From JBGPYB01 sp041493035 (lineage in GTDB: Bacteria; Acidobacteriota; Vicinamibacteria; Fen-336): a stretch of DNA of 40,782 nt. The notes below the pieces were generated by a model. That model worked only from the letters and a program-made list of their open reading frames with translations, was not told where the DNA came from and ran no database searches. The stretch is taken from positions 1-40,782 of the forward strand of contig JBGPYB010000023.1 in NCBI GenBank assembly GCA_041493035.1, in the 5' to 3' direction. Shown here one piece after another: positions 7,711 to 15,711 of this stretch (within the stretch, counting starts at the first letter, position 1; every line of letters begins with the position of its first letter). The translations under genes and the position numbers were made by a program.

Positions 7711-8711
7711 CGCTCGAAGGCCGACCACCGAGCCAGGACCGAACCCACGGTGAAGCCGGCGCCGACGGACGCCATCAGGAGCAGATCGCCATCCTTGAGG
7801 CGGTTCTCATCGAGGGCCGTGCCCAGGGCCAGGGGAATCGTGGCCGCCGTCGTGTTTCCGAATTTCTGGATGTTCTTGACCACTCTCTCCTCGGGCAGGC
7901 CGAGGCGTTCCTGCGCGGCGTCGATGATGCGAATGTTGGCCTGATGGGGGACGAAGCAATCGACCGATTCGGCGCTGAACCCGTTTCTCTCCAGGAGGCG
8001 TTTGCTGGCTTCAACAAACTTCCGCACGGCGTACTTGAAGACGTGCCCCCCTTCCTGGCGGACATAGTGGAGGCGCTTGTCCACGGTTTCGTGGGAGGGC
8101 GGGAGGGCGCTTCCCCCGGCCGGCATGAAGAGGTGGCAGCGTCCCGAGCCATCCACCTCATGGTAGAAGTCCAGGATCCCATCTCCCTTGTCGGAGGGCT
8201 CGAGGAGGACGGCCCCCGCTCCATCGCCGAACAGGACGCAGGTGGTCCGGTCAGTGTAGTCGAGGATCGAGCTCATGACGTCGGCACCGATCACCAGGAC
8301 CTTGCGGTGGGCGCCCGTCTGGATGAATTGAGCCCCCATGGTGAGGGCGTACAGAAAGCCTGAGCAGGCGGCGGAGATGTCGAAGCCCCAGGCATGGGTC
8401 GCCTGAAGCTTGTCCTGGACGATGCAGGCGGTGGCCGGAAACACCATGTCCGGCGTGACGGTCGCGACGATGATCAGGTCCAGCTCCGACGGCGCCACGC
8501 CCCGCCGGTCCAGAGCTTCGCGGGCCGCCCGGACGGCCAGCTCGCTCGTGGGCGTTCCGGGTTCCACGACGTGGCGCTGCTCGATTCCGGTCCGAGTGCG
8601 GATCCATTCGTCCGACGTGTCAACGATTCGTTCGAGGTCGGCGTTGGTCATCACCCGCTCGGGCACGTAGCGCCCGACGGCCGTGATCCGAGCCCGCGTC
8701 TTCGTCGTCAT
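7707..8711 (-). CDS. fabH: Beta-ketoacyl-ACP synthase III
   Basis: The 334-residue product has the full KAS III active site: Cys116 in DISAACSGFLYAL, His256 in PHQANIRIIDA and Asn286 in KFGNTTAATIPLAL. It condenses acetyl-CoA or a branched acyl-CoA with malonyl-ACP to start fatty-acid synthesis in the cytosol. It is not in a fab cluster, so it may be a second, specialised copy rather than the only housekeeping one. A GGGGAAGCGAGCGG stretch before the ATG serves as ribosome binding site. It diverges from the Lol-like operon, 59 bp away, which ends with an acyl-thioesterase-like gene. Confidence 0.95.
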   Translation of the reverse strand: MTTKTRARITAVGRYVPERVMTNADLERIVDTSDEWIRTRTGIEQRHVVEPGTPTSELAVRAAREALDRRGVAPSELDLIIVATVTPDMVFPATACIVQDKLQATHAWGFDISAACSGFLYALTMGAQFIQTGAHRKVLVIGADVMSSILDYTDRTTCVLFGDGAGAVLLEPSDKGDGILDFYHEVDGSGRCHLFMPAGGSALPPSHETVDKRLHYVRQEGGHVFKYAVRKFVEASKRLLERNGFSAESVDCFVPHQANIRIIDAAQERLGLPEERVVKNIQKFGNTTAATIPLALGTALDENRLKDGDLLLMASVGAGFTVGSVLARWSAFER

Positions 8712-8758
8712 CCGCTCGCTTCCCCTTTTCCCTCGCCCTTCGTGGGCAGTCCCAATGT

Positions 8759-8764
8759 TACAGT
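8759..8764 (+). promoter_or_regulatory. Extended -10 box of a leaderless promoter for the transport operon
   Basis: TGT precedes TACAGT, giving an extended -10 element, then 6 nt, then GTG at 8771. Confidence 0.5.
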
Positions 8765-8770
8765 GAGTCA

Positions 8771-10030
8771 GTGGGACTCGTCCTCACGTTGGCGCTCAGG
8801 AACCTCTTCCGCCACACGCGCCGCACCCTTCTCACCGTCTCAGCACTCGTCATGGGCATAGCTCTCATCGTGCTGGGCAGGGCGTGGACGGGCGCCATGG
8901 AGAAGGCCGTCGTCGACCCGGCCAAGAACGGGACCCTCGGTCACATACAGGTCTATGCCCGCGACGCCGCCGCCGACGAAGGTGGCGAGGTGTCGTTCGT
9001 CGTTCCCCAGAACAACTACCGCCTCCTCCCTGCTCCTCGGGCGGTCGTCGAGCGCATCCTGGCTGCCGAGCCGCGCCTCGCGGCGGGGCTGTCACGTCTC
9101 ATGGTGGGAGCCTTGCTCTCTTCGGGGGAAACCTCGGTGGAAGGGATCCTGGTCGGGATCGACCCACGCGCCCGCGCCGCCGTCTATCCCGCCATCACGC
9201 TCCGCGAGGGGCGCTTCTTCGGGCCCGGGGAGAAGGGGGCTTTGCTCAACCGCGGCGTGGCCAAACGGCTTGGCGTCGGCACGGGAGACGTGATCGTCGC
9301 TCTCGGCAGCACCGCCGACGGCCGGCTCGCGGCCGTGAGGCTCAACGTGACCGGGATCTGGATGATCGAAGGGCTTGACGCCTACGAATGGGGGACCTGT
9401 TTCGCCGATCTCGCCTCGGTCCAGGAACTGCTCGACGCGGGGGACGCCGCGGGAGTCCTGATCCTGCGCCAGAGGAACGTAGCCGCACCCGCGGCACCCA
9501 TCGCCGCGTCACTCAACGCCTTCTTCCAGCGCGAAGGGATCGCCGCGGAAGCGCACACCTGGGACGACATGGGGGGGCCGTTCATCGGTGGGATGCTCCT
9601 GACCCGCTTCATCGCGCGGATCATGGACATGGTGATGGCGATCATCGTCGCCGCCGGTGTCATGAACACGGCCCTCATGTCGGTCTTCGAACGCACACGC
9701 GAGATCGGTACGCTGCGCGCGCTGGGAGCCCGTCGCGCTCGTATCCTGAGGCTCTACCTGATCGAGGCTTTCCTTCTCGGCGTCTTTGGCGCCATTGGGG
9801 GAGCCGCGGTGGGAGCGGGACTCATCGTTCTGTTCGGTCGCTTCGGCATCCCCGCCTTCAGCGAAGCGCAGCGCTACTCCTACGGGGGCGACTACCTCTT
9901 CCCGACCCTCAACTGGGGAGACGTGACCACCGTGTCGGCCGTCATGCTCGTGGTCTGCGTTCTCGCTGCCATCGGCCCCGCTCTCATGGCCGCGCGGATG
10001 CGCCCCGCCGACTCGCTGCGATACGTCTAA
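8771..10030 (+). CDS. FtsX/LolC-type ABC transporter permease (first of two)
   Basis: This 419-residue membrane protein has one transmembrane helix near residues 18-38 and a large periplasmic MacB_PCD-like domain (about 40-260). Three C-terminal helices then form the FtsX domain, starting at IARIMDMVMAIIVAAGVMNT, with the coupling motif VFERTREIGTLRALGARRARI. This is the LolC/LolE/MacB topology used by mechanotransmission ABC systems that act on lipids, lipoproteins or other periplasmic substrates. The start is GTG, directly behind a leaderless-type promoter. It heads a six-gene operon that also has a second permease, ATPase, LolA-like carrier and outer-membrane barrel. Substrate unknown. Confidence 0.9.
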   Translation: MGLVLTLALRNLFRHTRRTLLTVSALVMGIALIVLGRAWTGAMEKAVVDPAKNGTLGHIQVYARDAAADEGGEVSFVVPQNNYRLLPAPRAVVERILAAEPRLAAGLSRLMVGALLSSGETSVEGILVGIDPRARAAVYPAITLREGRFFGPGEKGALLNRGVAKRLGVGTGDVIVALGSTADGRLAAVRLNVTGIWMIEGLDAYEWGTCFADLASVQELLDAGDAAGVLILRQRNVAAPAAPIAASLNAFFQREGIAAEAHTWDDMGGPFIGGMLLTRFIARIMDMVMAIIVAAGVMNTALMSVFERTREIGTLRALGARRARILRLYLIEAFLLGVFGAIGGAAVGAGLIVLFGRFGIPAFSEAQRYSYGGDYLFPTLNWGDVTTVSAVMLVVCVLAAIGPALMAARMRPADSLRYV

Positions 10031-10048
10031 GGCGTCTTCCCAACCTGC

Positions 10049-10054
10049 TATGCT
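10049..10054 (+). promoter_or_regulatory. Possible internal extended -10 box before the second permease
   Basis: TGC then TATGCT, ending 12 nt before the ATG at 10067. It could give a separate short-leader transcript within the operon. Confidence 0.3.
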
Positions 10055-10066
10055 GTTTTCCGCTCG

Positions 10067-11341
10067 ATGAAGCTCCTCCGCATTGCCTTCCGCAACCTGC
10101 TCCGGGCCAAGAGGCGCAACGCTCTCTCGGGAGGGAGCATGGTCCTGGGCAGCGCGGCGCTCGTCCTGGGTAACGGCCTCTCCGACGGAATCGCGCGACA
10201 ACTCACGGCCAACCTCCTGGCCGTCCAGACCGGACATGTGCAGGTCGTCGTCCGTCCCGACGATTTCCAGCCCCAGAACAGCCCCTTCGACGCCTACGGC
10301 AGCGACCACCTCCCCGGAGCCGTGGACCTGGCGCAGCGCATCGAGAAGGAAGGCCGGTCGGCGGGCGTCCTCAAGGCTGTCCCCTTCCTCTATACCCGCG
10401 CCACCGCCATCGCGGGGAATCGCTCGAGCCCAGCCAACGTGGTCGGCATAGACGCCAAACGCGAGCCGGAGCTTGCGAAAGCTCACCCGACTGAGGCGGG
10501 GCGCTTCCTCCCTCCAGGAGACGACTTGGCCGTCTACATCGCGGCCCCCATGGCGCGGAAACTGCGGCTAGCCGTCGGAGATCCGGTGTCGTTCATCACC
10601 CAGACACCACAGGGCGCCGTGAACTCTCTGGACGCCGTCGTCTGCGGCGTCTTCCCGAAAAGCGCGCCCTGGTATGACGGCACGTTCTACGTCTCGCTCA
10701 AAGCGGCGCAAGGGCTTCTCGATTGGAAAGACGGCGCCACCAACATCAAGATCACCCTGGCCGACGGACGTCCGAGCGCCGCGCGTCGAGCGCGCGAAGC
10801 TCTCGCGGCCATCGTTGCCCGCTTCGCCCCTGAGCCGCTCCCGAAAGGGACGCGGGTTCGTGTCGAGACCTTCGATGAAGCCGGACGCTTCTCCTTCGCC
10901 ATCATTCAGGCCAACGAAGCCGCCCTCGTCGTGTTGTCGTCGTTCCTCTTCCTTGCCGCCGCCGTCGGCATCGTGAACGCCATGCTCATGAGCGTCCACG
11001 AGAGGACTCGTGAGATCGGGACGGTCCGCGCCCTGGGCGTACGGCGGTCGGCCGTGGTCCGCCTCTTCGTCCTCGAAGGATTGGCCCTGGGGATCGTCGC
11101 CGCGGTACTGGGCGTGGCCTTGGGCGGCAGCATCGTTCTCTACTACGGCGCCCGCGGCATTCCGATGAACACGCTTACGCTGGCGTGGATGGCCGGAGGG
11201 GACCACCTCTACCCGGTGCTGCGGTGGAGCAGCGCCTCCCGTGCGGCCTTCGCGATCGTGGCCTTGTCCACGTTTGCGGCTGTGTACCCCGCGTTCACGG
11301 CGAGCCGTCTCGAGCCACGCGAGGCCCTCCACCATGTCTAG
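10067..11341 (+). CDS. FtsX/LolE-type ABC transporter permease (second of two)
   Basis: The 424-residue protein is a paralogue of the preceding permease with the same order: an N-terminal helix (about 18-38), a periplasmic domain, then an FtsX domain beginning near ALVVLSSFLFLAAAVGIVNA. The coupling segment VHERTREIGTVRALGVRRSAVVR is almost the same as in the first permease, and both have a GGDYLFP / GGDHLYP motif in the last periplasmic loop. The two probably form a LolC-LolE style heterodimer. The gene lies 36 bp after the first permease and its stop overlaps the next gene by 8 bases. Well supported as a permease; the substrate is not known. Confidence 0.9.
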   Translation: MKLLRIAFRNLLRAKRRNALSGGSMVLGSAALVLGNGLSDGIARQLTANLLAVQTGHVQVVVRPDDFQPQNSPFDAYGSDHLPGAVDLAQRIEKEGRSAGVLKAVPFLYTRATAIAGNRSSPANVVGIDAKREPELAKAHPTEAGRFLPPGDDLAVYIAAPMARKLRLAVGDPVSFITQTPQGAVNSLDAVVCGVFPKSAPWYDGTFYVSLKAAQGLLDWKDGATNIKITLADGRPSAARRAREALAAIVARFAPEPLPKGTRVRVETFDEAGRFSFAIIQANEAALVVLSSFLFLAAAVGIVNAMLMSVHERTREIGTVRALGVRRSAVVRLFVLEGLALGIVAAVLGVALGGSIVLYYGARGIPMNTLTLAWMAGGDHLYPVLRWSSASRAAFAIVALSTFAAVYPAFTASRLEPREALHHV

Positions 11342-12050
11342 CCTGGTTCTCGGCCTGCTTCTGGCGGCTGCACCCGACCCCGATGCCATCCTCCGGCGGG
11401 CGGACAAGGCCGTTCTTGGTGACGCTGCCACTTACGTTCTTCGTATGACGGTCGTTCGTCCGGGAAAGTCCGATCGGGTCGTCGAGATGAAGGGCTGGAA
11501 GAAAGGGGACGACCTCGGTCTCGTTCGCTACATTTCCCCTGCACGGGAGCGTGGCACGGCCTATCTCCGCCGCGGCGAGAACACATGGCTCTTCCTGCCG
11601 TCGGCCGAAAAGGTTGTGCGCGTCGGAGCGAAGCAGAACTTCGGAGGCGGCGACTTCTCGAACGCCGACATCTTCCGGCTCTCTCTCGTCAAGGACTACA
11701 TCCCGACCCTCGTGGGTGAAGAAGCGATCGAGGGCCAGGCCTGCTACAAGCTCGATCTCAAGGCCAAGGATCGATCGATTGCGTACGACCGGGTCGTCTA
11801 TTGGGTGCGCACCGACGGGACGTTCTTCCCGGCGCACGCCGACTACCACACCGTCTCGGGGAAGCGGCTCAAGTGGCTCAAGGCCGCCGAGGTCGCCCCG
11901 CTGGGTGGCAGGACCCGCCCGACTCTCCTCACCATGGAGAGCGCCGTGGAAAAGGGGTCCCGGACTCTCCTTCGGTTCCTGTCGATCCAGGACGACGCCC
12001 GGATCGATGACCGGCTCTTCACACCAAGCGCTCTGGAGCGCGGTGAGTGA
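11334..12050 (+). CDS. LolA-like outer-membrane lipoprotein-sorting family protein
   Basis: The ATG at 11334 lies within the end of the permease gene and gives 238 residues with a short signal peptide (SSLVLGLLLAAAP). The body matches the family annotated as outer membrane lipoprotein-sorting protein (LolA/LppX-like half-barrel), with the recurring blocks ERGTAYLRRGENTWLFLPS, GGGDFSNADIF and a C-terminal DDARIDDRLFTPSAL. Such carriers move lipidated substrates across the periplasm, but members in permease operons are usually distinct from housekeeping LolA. The stop overlaps the next gene's GTG by four bases. In this operon it would logically accept cargo from the FtsX permeases and pass it to the barrel protein. 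Confidence 0.85.
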   Translation: MSSLVLGLLLAAAPDPDAILRRADKAVLGDAATYVLRMTVVRPGKSDRVVEMKGWKKGDDLGLVRYISPARERGTAYLRRGENTWLFLPSAEKVVRVGAKQNFGGGDFSNADIFRLSLVKDYIPTLVGEEAIEGQACYKLDLKAKDRSIAYDRVVYWVRTDGTFFPAHADYHTVSGKRLKWLKAAEVAPLGGRTRPTLLTMESAVEKGSRTLLRFLSIQDDARIDDRLFTPSALERGE

Positions 12051-13273
12051 GGCCACGGCTCGCTCTTTCCGGGATCGCGCTTTCGCTGGTGGCGGCAGTG
12101 CCAGCGCCGAGCTCGGGTTCTCCCCGCGAGGTGGAGTTCGGGCTCGAAAACTCCAGCTACCCCACCGCCCTGACCCCACTCAACAGACAGAACGCTCTGG
12201 GCCTGGACGATCCCGAGGACCTTCTCCGGGTGACGGCCGCGTGGAAAGAAAATATCGGAGGCCTTCGCGTCGTCATTCGAGGCTACGTCCAGCGCGATCT
12301 CGGCGCCGGCGGAGCGACCACATGGACGGCGCGGCAGGCCTACCTGCAATACGGCTGGGGCTCCACCCTCCAGGTCCGCTTGGGGAAGCAGCGGATCGCG
12401 TGGGGATCGGGCTTTGCGTGGAACCCCACGAATCGTCTCGAGCCCCCGAAGAACGCCTTCAACACCAGTCTCGAGCAGGAGGGTTCCCTCGCGGCACGCC
12501 TCGACTGGATTCCTTCGTCTCGCGCCGGGGTGATTCTGATCGCGACACGAGCTGAAGCAGCCGGTGGCGATCTTCCCCTCGAGACCACCTCGCCGCCCCG
12601 GACATCCGGGTCGGGACGGCTACGCGTCCTCATCAAGGACACCGACCTGGCGCTGGTCGTCACGGCCGGCAAGAACCAGCGCACCCTCGTAGGCTTCGAC
12701 GCGGCGCGAGACGTCGGTGCCCAGATTACGGCCCACGCCGAAGGGGCCTTCTACCGCGGCGCCGAGCTGGCGCCACCCCGGAACGGCCAGACCTTTTTCC
12801 GCGTCGCGGCCGGCCTCCTGCGCAACCGGGACACCACGTCCCTCTCCCTCGAGTATTTCTACAACGGCGAAGGGTACGGCGACGCTGCGACGCGTGCGTA
12901 CCTCAGGGGTCTCGACATCCTCTATGGCGGTGCGACGGATCCTTCGCTACCGCCGTCAGCGCGCGAGGAGGCTCTCAGCCGCTACCTTGCCGGCGTCTCG
13001 GTTCCCTACTCGGGTGGCCTGGGTCTTCGGCGTCACTATCTCCAGGCCTCGTGGGTCCGGAGTGAGATGCGCGGAAAATGGAGCCTCAGCGCGCAGGGCC
13101 TCTTTGCCCTCAGCGATGGGGGGCTCGCACTCACGCCGGGCGTCTCCTTTGCCCCGCGGGGCAACGTCACGCTCCAGCTCGACGGCATCCTGCTTCTCGG
13201 ACCGGCCGGCAGCGAATACCGTTTGGCACCCGTTCGCGGGGCACTGCAAAGCCGGGTGAAGGTTCTCTTCTGA
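12047..13273 (+). CDS. Outer-membrane beta-barrel protein of the Lol-like operon
   Basis: The GTG start overlaps the LolA-like stop and leads into a signal peptide (residues 1 to about 27, ending PSSGSP). The 408-residue product has many alternating-hydrophobic strands and repeated glycine and aromatic residues. It contains a motif typical of large barrels, RLGKQRIAWGSGFAWNPTNR near residue 110, which resembles DUF1302 and alginate-export porins. It ends in a strand finishing with phenylalanine (SRVKVLF), the usual outer-membrane insertion signal. The position between the carrier gene and the ATPase gene suggests it is the outer-membrane end of the same pathway. No specific function is known. 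Confidence 0.8.
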   Translation: MRPRLALSGIALSLVAAVPAPSSGSPREVEFGLENSSYPTALTPLNRQNALGLDDPEDLLRVTAAWKENIGGLRVVIRGYVQRDLGAGGATTWTARQAYLQYGWGSTLQVRLGKQRIAWGSGFAWNPTNRLEPPKNAFNTSLEQEGSLAARLDWIPSSRAGVILIATRAEAAGGDLPLETTSPPRTSGSGRLRVLIKDTDLALVVTAGKNQRTLVGFDAARDVGAQITAHAEGAFYRGAELAPPRNGQTFFRVAAGLLRNRDTTSLSLEYFYNGEGYGDAATRAYLRGLDILYGGATDPSLPPSAREEALSRYLAGVSVPYSGGLGLRRHYLQASWVRSEMRGKWSLSAQGLFALSDGGLALTPGVSFAPRGNVTLQLDGILLLGPAGSEYRLAPVRGALQSRVKVLF

Positions 13274-13941
13274 TGAGCAACGTTCGAATCGACAATGTCG
13301 TCAAGAGCTACGAACTCGGGAAGACTACTGTCCCCGCTCTGCGGGGCGTCTCGCTTTCGGTGGAGGCGGGGGAGTTCCTCGCCGTCGCCGGGCCTTCGGG
13401 ATCGGGGAAATCCACTCTCCTCAACCTCATCGGTTGCCTGGACCATCCCACGTCGGGGCGGGTGCTGATCGGCGAGCAGGACGTCGCGGCCCTCGACGAC
13501 AATGCCCTGTCCGACCTCCGCGCCCTTACCATTGGCTTCATCTTCCAGACCTTCAACCTCATCCCGGTCCTCTCGGCCATCGAGAACGTGGAGTTCCCGC
13601 TTCTTTTCCGTGGCGGAAACAATGGAGGGCGCAGCCGGGCACTGCGGGCGCTCGAAGAGGTGGGGCTCGAAGAGTTCGCCCGTCACCGGCCCGACGAGCT
13701 GTCGGGGGGGCAGCGTCAGCGGGTGGCCGTCGCTCGCGCTCTCGTCACGGATTCGCTCATCGTCCTCGCCGACGAGCCCACGGCCAACCTCGACTCGACG
13801 ACGGGGGAGGCCATCATCGCCCTCATGCTCGAGATCAACCGAAGAGACGGAACCACGTTCATTTTTTCGACTCACGACCCGAAGGTCATGAGTCAGGCGC
13901 ACCGCGTCGCCCGCCTTGCCGACGGGTTGATCGCCGGATGA
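13273..13941 (+). CDS. ABC transporter ATPase, LolD/MacB type
   Basis: The ATG at 13273 shares one base with the previous stop (TGATG). The 222-residue protein is a single nucleotide-binding domain: Walker A GPSGSGKST (40-48), Q-loop FQTFNLIP, signature LSGGQ (143-147), Walker B LADEPTANLD (165-174) and the switch histidine in STHDPKV. The LIPVLSAIENVEFPL segment after the Q-loop is typical of LolD/MacB partners of FtsX permeases. It provides ATP hydrolysis for the two permeases encoded upstream. Expression is coupled to both neighbours by overlapping stop and start codons. Confidence 0.95.
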   Translation: MSNVRIDNVVKSYELGKTTVPALRGVSLSVEAGEFLAVAGPSGSGKSTLLNLIGCLDHPTSGRVLIGEQDVAALDDNALSDLRALTIGFIFQTFNLIPVLSAIENVEFPLLFRGGNNGGRSRALRALEEVGLEEFARHRPDELSGGQRQRVAVARALVTDSLIVLADEPTANLDSTTGEAIIALMLEINRRDGTTFIFSTHDPKVMSQAHRVARLADGLIAG

Positions 13942-14384
13942 CCGTCCATCCGAAGGACATCCTGAGGGTGATGGAGGAGTATTCTCCCTTCAACCGCCTC
14001 CTGGGGATCAAGGGAGAATCTGCGGAACCGGGGCGCGTCGTCATGACGCTGCCGTCGCGCCAGGACTTGGTTGGCGATCCGAGGCGCCCGGCGCTCCACG
14101 GCGGTGTCATCGCGAGCCTCGTCGACACTGCGGGCGGAGCCGCAGCATGGTCGGCTCTCGCTCCCGGCGAGTCGGTCTCGACCGTGGACCTGACGATCGA
14201 CTACCTCGAGCCAGCCGGTCTGGGTGCGCCGTTGCGGGCCGAGGCGACCCTCATCCGCAAGGGGAATCGCGTCTGTCACGTGCGGGTGTCAGTGACGCAG
14301 GGAGCCGTGCTTGTGGCCGAAGGGCGCGGCGTCTACAACATCCACCGTGCCCGCGCCGACAAGGAGAAGCCCGCAGGGCGGTAG
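13938..14384 (+). CDS. Hotdog-fold thioesterase, PaaI/YdiI type
   Basis: The ATG overlaps the ATPase stop (ATGA). The 148-residue protein carries the PaaI-type motif LHGGVIASLVDTAGGAAAW, in which the HGG turn and the following aspartate position the thioester, then the strand STVDLTIDYLEPA. These enzymes hydrolyse acyl- or aryl-CoA thioesters in the cytosol. Its place at the end of a Lol-like export operon is unusual and suggests that the cargo is an acylated compound or that it recycles an acyl-CoA by-product. That link is inference. The TAG stop lies in the loop of a GC hairpin. Confidence 0.88.
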   Translation: MTVHPKDILRVMEEYSPFNRLLGIKGESAEPGRVVMTLPSRQDLVGDPRRPALHGGVIASLVDTAGGAAAWSALAPGESVSTVDLTIDYLEPAGLGAPLRAEATLIRKGNRVCHVRVSVTQGAVLVAEGRGVYNIHRARADKEKPAGR

Positions 14385-14393
14385 GCCGCCTGC
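14373..14393. terminator. Compact hairpin holding the thioesterase stop codon in its loop
   Basis: Arms GCAGGGCGG and CCGCCTGC pair with a one-base bulge. The 4-nt loop TAGG contains the stop codon of the + strand gene. It sits in the 11-bp gap between convergent genes and has no U-tract. Confidence 0.4.
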
Positions 14394-14395
14394 CA

Positions 14396-15160
14396 TCAGG
14401 CGCTCACGACTTCCCGCAGCGTCTCCGTGAGGCTCGTTCTTTCCGAGGCCGTCAGCCTTGCTCCATCGTTCGTCAGGAAGAATTCGTCGCGCACCTGCTC
14501 CCCTGGCGTGTCGATGTAGGCCATCTCGATGTTGAGGCCCGAGTCGGAGATGGCACGGCTCAAGCGGTAGAGGAGGCCAAAGCGATCACGACCGCCGACC
14601 GAAAGGCGCGTTGCGGTCGGGTGCACCTCGTCGCTCCATTCGAGGGTCAGGGGGTCCGTTCGGAGCGAAGCGGTCTCGGGATGCTTGGCAAGCTCCGCCT
14701 CGACGTCTGCTTTCCCCTCCACCACGTCCTCGAGGAAGACCTGAAATCGCCGCCGCTCGCCGCCGTCCGCGAAAAACCCTTCCCGGTCGGCGAAACGGAA
14801 GGTGTCGAGGATCAGGGAGTTCGCGTTCGCGAAGGCTTCCGCCGCCACGATGTTCATGCCGAAGCAGGAGAGGGCCCCGGCGATCCGGGAAAAGAGAGCG
14901 CGCCGATCCTTCGCCACGATGGAAAGCTTCCAGACCTCTTCCTCTCTGGCGAGCGACGAGATGACCGCCCGGCCACCAAGGCTCTCCATGAGGGCGTAGT
15001 GTCGAACGACCTCGGGCGGGGACGTCGTCGCCAGATAGCGCTGGGGAAAGCCGAGGGCAAAGCTCAAGAAACCGGCCCGATCCACGGAAAAAGGGATGCT
15101 CTTGAGGAAGGCTTCGACCTCGGCGGCCGTGACCGCCGCAACCGCTCGGGGCTTGCTCAC
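14396..15160 (-). CDS. Stand-alone double-ACT-domain protein resembling the GlnD C-terminus
   Basis: The 254-residue product contains two ACT domains. The first is near 86-150 (KDRRALFSRIAGALSCFGMNIVAAEAF) and the second near 186-245 (GGRDRFGLLYRLSRAISDSGLNIEMAYIDTPG). This tandem, with the linker LDTFRF between, is the glutamine-sensing C-terminal region of PII uridylyltransferase GlnD, here without nucleotidyltransferase or HD domains. It may sense an amino acid and signal through another protein. Its ATG overlaps the stop of the upstream TonB-receptor remnant. There is no glnB or amt gene nearby. Domain assignment is good, role unknown. Confidence 0.8.
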   Translation of the reverse strand: MSKPRAVAAVTAAEVEAFLKSIPFSVDRAGFLSFALGFPQRYLATTSPPEVVRHYALMESLGGRAVISSLAREEEVWKLSIVAKDRRALFSRIAGALSCFGMNIVAAEAFANANSLILDTFRFADREGFFADGGERRRFQVFLEDVVEGKADVEAELAKHPETASLRTDPLTLEWSDEVHPTATRLSVGGRDRFGLLYRLSRAISDSGLNIEMAYIDTPGEQVRDEFFLTNDGARLTASERTSLTETLREVVSA

Positions 15161-15402
15161 GACGTGGCGCTCCGGCGCCAGGCGAGGCCACCGTGGATCA
15201 TCCGCGGCGTGCCGAAGGTCGGCACGGGCGCTCGGCCGACGGCGTAGGCGCGATCGAAGAGGTCGAAGGTCTTGGTAAGGCGTCGGCTCACGGCAAGGTC
15301 ACAGACAAAGTACGCACCCAGAGGCAGCCTGTTGCGATCGTCCTCGAATTGCCGTGTGGCGAACCGCCCATGGGCCGTGACGGTGAGGGCCCACCCACGC
15401 AT
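15157..15402 (-). pseudogene. Remnant of a TonB-dependent receptor C-terminus
   Basis: The 81-codon frame matches only the last strands of a TonB-dependent receptor: TRQFEDDRNRLPLGAYFVCDLAVSR, then LFDRAYAVGRAPVPTFGTPR and a final GGLAWR strand. A normal receptor has 600 or more residues and no signal peptide, plug or TonB box is present here. The stretch before LFDRAY lacks several residues that family members have, suggesting an internal deletion. The remnant ends in a four-base overlap with the ACT-domain gene. It probably has no function of its own. Confidence 0.7.
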
Positions 15403-15427
15403 CGAGCGGTCAGTTTCCCTGCGCCGA

Positions 15428-15626
15428 AACGGTGACGACCAGATCGAGGTTCTCGCGGGCGTTGCCCTTGATTCGGGTCACTGGCGCACACCCAGATACC
15501 GCTCGCAGATGCTCTTCATGGCTGTGTTCGCCGAGTTGAAGGCCCAGATGATCGAGCCCCCTTTCCGACCGGCGGAGAGGTCGCCGAGACGGCAGGCCCG
15601 GCCCCGATGACGACGATGCTCGCCAT
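15428..15626 (-). pseudogene. Decayed N-terminus, probably NAD(P)-dependent glycerol-3-phosphate dehydrogenase
   Basis: From the ATG at 15626 the frame begins MASIVVIGAG, a Rossmann strand and glycine turn, then shows WAFNSANTAMKSICERYLGV before a TGA. PES-RAT continues after the stop, and ARENLDLVVTVSAQG appears in another frame. Together these pieces line up with the start of GpsA (VxVIGAG, LWA, INExRENxRYLPGV, LPES, DLVVxVxPAQ), allowing for one in-frame stop and at least two frameshifts. The recognisable part covers about 70 residues of a protein normally near 330. A TACACT box still sits 6 nt before the ATG. The gpsA identity is a pattern match made by eye. Confidence 0.5.
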
Positions 15627-15632
15627 GGCCAC

Positions 15633-15638
15633 AGTGTA
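15633..15638 (-). promoter_or_regulatory. -10 box preserved ahead of the decayed gene
   Basis: TACACT, 6 nt, then ATG at 15626: the leaderless geometry seen at intact genes in this window. Confidence 0.4.
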
Positions 15639-15711
15639 TTATGCGCGGTCCGTTCGTCCCCGGCTATGACACGCCCTGTAGAGAGCCCCCTACGTCCGCA
15701 TTGGCGCGCCA

